From: Allodiplogaster sudhausi
Lineage: Eukaryota > Nematoda > Chromadorea > Rhabditida > Diplogasteridae
Direction of reading: 5' to 3'
DNA length: 64,000 bases
Assembly (NCBI GenBank): GCA_945643635.1
Contig: CALZFC010000005.1
Coordinates: 4,166,001 to 4,230,000 of the forward strand
Part shown: positions 63,292-64,000 of the stretch, in pieces
How positions within the stretch are numbered: the first letter of the stretch is position 1
How the letters are laid out: each line of letters opens with the position of its first letter
Position numbers and translations under genes: made by a program
The notes under the pieces: model-generated
Databases searched by the model: none
What the model was told of the DNA's origin: nothing
The model's input: only the letters and a program-made list of their open reading frames with translations

Positions 63292-63439
63292 ATTTGAAAT
63301 CGTTGGGTACGAAAGCGTTAGAAGGCGGAGGCGAGGGCAAAGCGTTAAGACTAACGCTTTCGTCTGTCAGCAAGCAGCACCTGCACCTTCAAACCCCCCC
63401 CCCCCCTCCTCTTTCTCTCTCTCTCTCATTTCTCTCTCT

Positions 63440-63488
<49 letters not shown>

Positions 63489-63584
63489 ATCATCACTTCA
63501 CCCACCATCCTGCGGCTCAGGTTAGCTAATTATCTAACTTTCGCGAACGGAATATTTCTCTGTTTTTGGCCCTTCTGTGACCAA
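63292..63584 (+). repeat. Type-B repeat, copy 2
   Basis: Near-copy of 62338-62607 with a longer CT run and an extra TTTTTGGCCCT near its end. Confidence 0.9.
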
Positions 63585-63833
63585 AACAACAGTTAAATAG
63601 AATAAAATCAAAATAAAGTTCGCAAAAGTCGATAATTTAGCTAACCTGTTATCCGTTGAGATGTTGGGAGTCGTTGTCGTCGATTGTACCTGGAAGTAGA
63701 CAGAGAGAGAGAGAGAGAAAGACATTTTGCTCCTGATCGGACCCGAACCACCACCCCCCGCGCGCAAGTTTCCCACGTTAACCACTAGGCCACCACCCCA
63801 CCCATTTGGCTATCTGCATTAGATAATGTAGTG
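63585..63833 (-). repeat. tRNA-derived SINE-like repeat, copy d
   Basis: Full unit with A box TGGCCTAGTGGTTA, B box GGTTCGGGTCC, CT run and tail on the reverse strand. Confidence 0.85.
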
Positions 63834-64000
63834 ACAACAGTTAAATAGAATAAAATCAAAATAAAGTTCGCAAAAGTCGATAATTTAGCTAACCTGTTAT
63901 CCGTTGAGATGTTGGGAGTCGTTGTCGTCGATTGTACCTGGAAGTAGACAGAGAGAGAGAGAGAGAAAGACATTTTGCTCCTGATCGGACCCGAACCACC
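63834..64000 (-). repeat. tRNA-derived SINE-like repeat, copy e (cut by window end)
   Basis: The same unit again, present from the tail up to the B box region, where the window ends. Confidence 0.82.

Noticed and set aside
62566..63785. Repeated open frames of 80-126 codons on the minus strand
   Set aside because: They recur with each SINE-like unit and cover the Pol III promoter and the CT run. There is no protein domain, so they are by-products of the repeat.

Overview
The window reads as nuclear DNA of a nematode. Five multi-exon genes carry the nematode cuticle-collagen layout: a short first exon ending the N-terminal membrane-anchor domain, an R-x-x-R cleavage site, a Cys cluster, then interrupted Gly-X-Y tracts. 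Genes are full of short introns, and TATA boxes, AATAAA signals and transposons sit between them. I cannot name the genus. It is unlikely to be Caenorhabditis, because the window holds a clear TSC2 (tuberin) gene, a family reported absent from C. elegans. Almost every intron is rich in (CT)n on the coding strand, so the plus strand shows GA runs inside minus-strand genes and CT runs inside plus-strand genes.

Layout, left to right. 1-5980 (minus): a P5B-type ATPase (ATP13A2/3 family) in about 18 exons, 3' end cut by the window edge. 7390-8820 (minus): a small zinc-finger gene, partly resolved. 9519-22261 (plus): tuberin, with alpha-solenoid exons and a C-terminal Rap/TSC-type GAP domain. One of its introns carries a recently inserted LTR retrotransposon (12009-15987) that keeps Gag and a protease-like region but has lost reverse transcriptase and the integrase core. 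22810-24013 (plus): a CYTH-domain protein. 24429-28115 (plus): an SLC2-like sugar transporter.

28.8-46.9 kb is a cuticle-collagen cluster: A (minus), B (minus), C (plus), D (minus), E (minus). A and C are near-copies in opposite orientation. Between C and D lies a 1.67-kb element with inverted termini and many short palindromic repeats (37051-38716). 50355-53213 (plus): a SEC14-like lipid-transfer protein with a GOLD domain. 53.7-55.3 kb (minus) holds unrecognised exon-like pieces. About 55.6-62.2 kb (plus): a P-glycoprotein-type ABC transporter with several single-base frame breaks. 62.3-64.0 kb: an array of tRNA-derived SINE-like repeats alternating with a second repeat that shares their 3' tail.

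Functionally the window mixes housekeeping genes (polyamine/lysosomal ATPase, TORC1-pathway GAP, lipid transfer, sugar and drug transport) with a structural cuticle-collagen cluster. There is no sign of one joint pathway. Exon borders were called by eye from splice sites and protein similarity, so individual borders may be off. The largest uncertainties are the first exons of the SEC14 and ABC genes.
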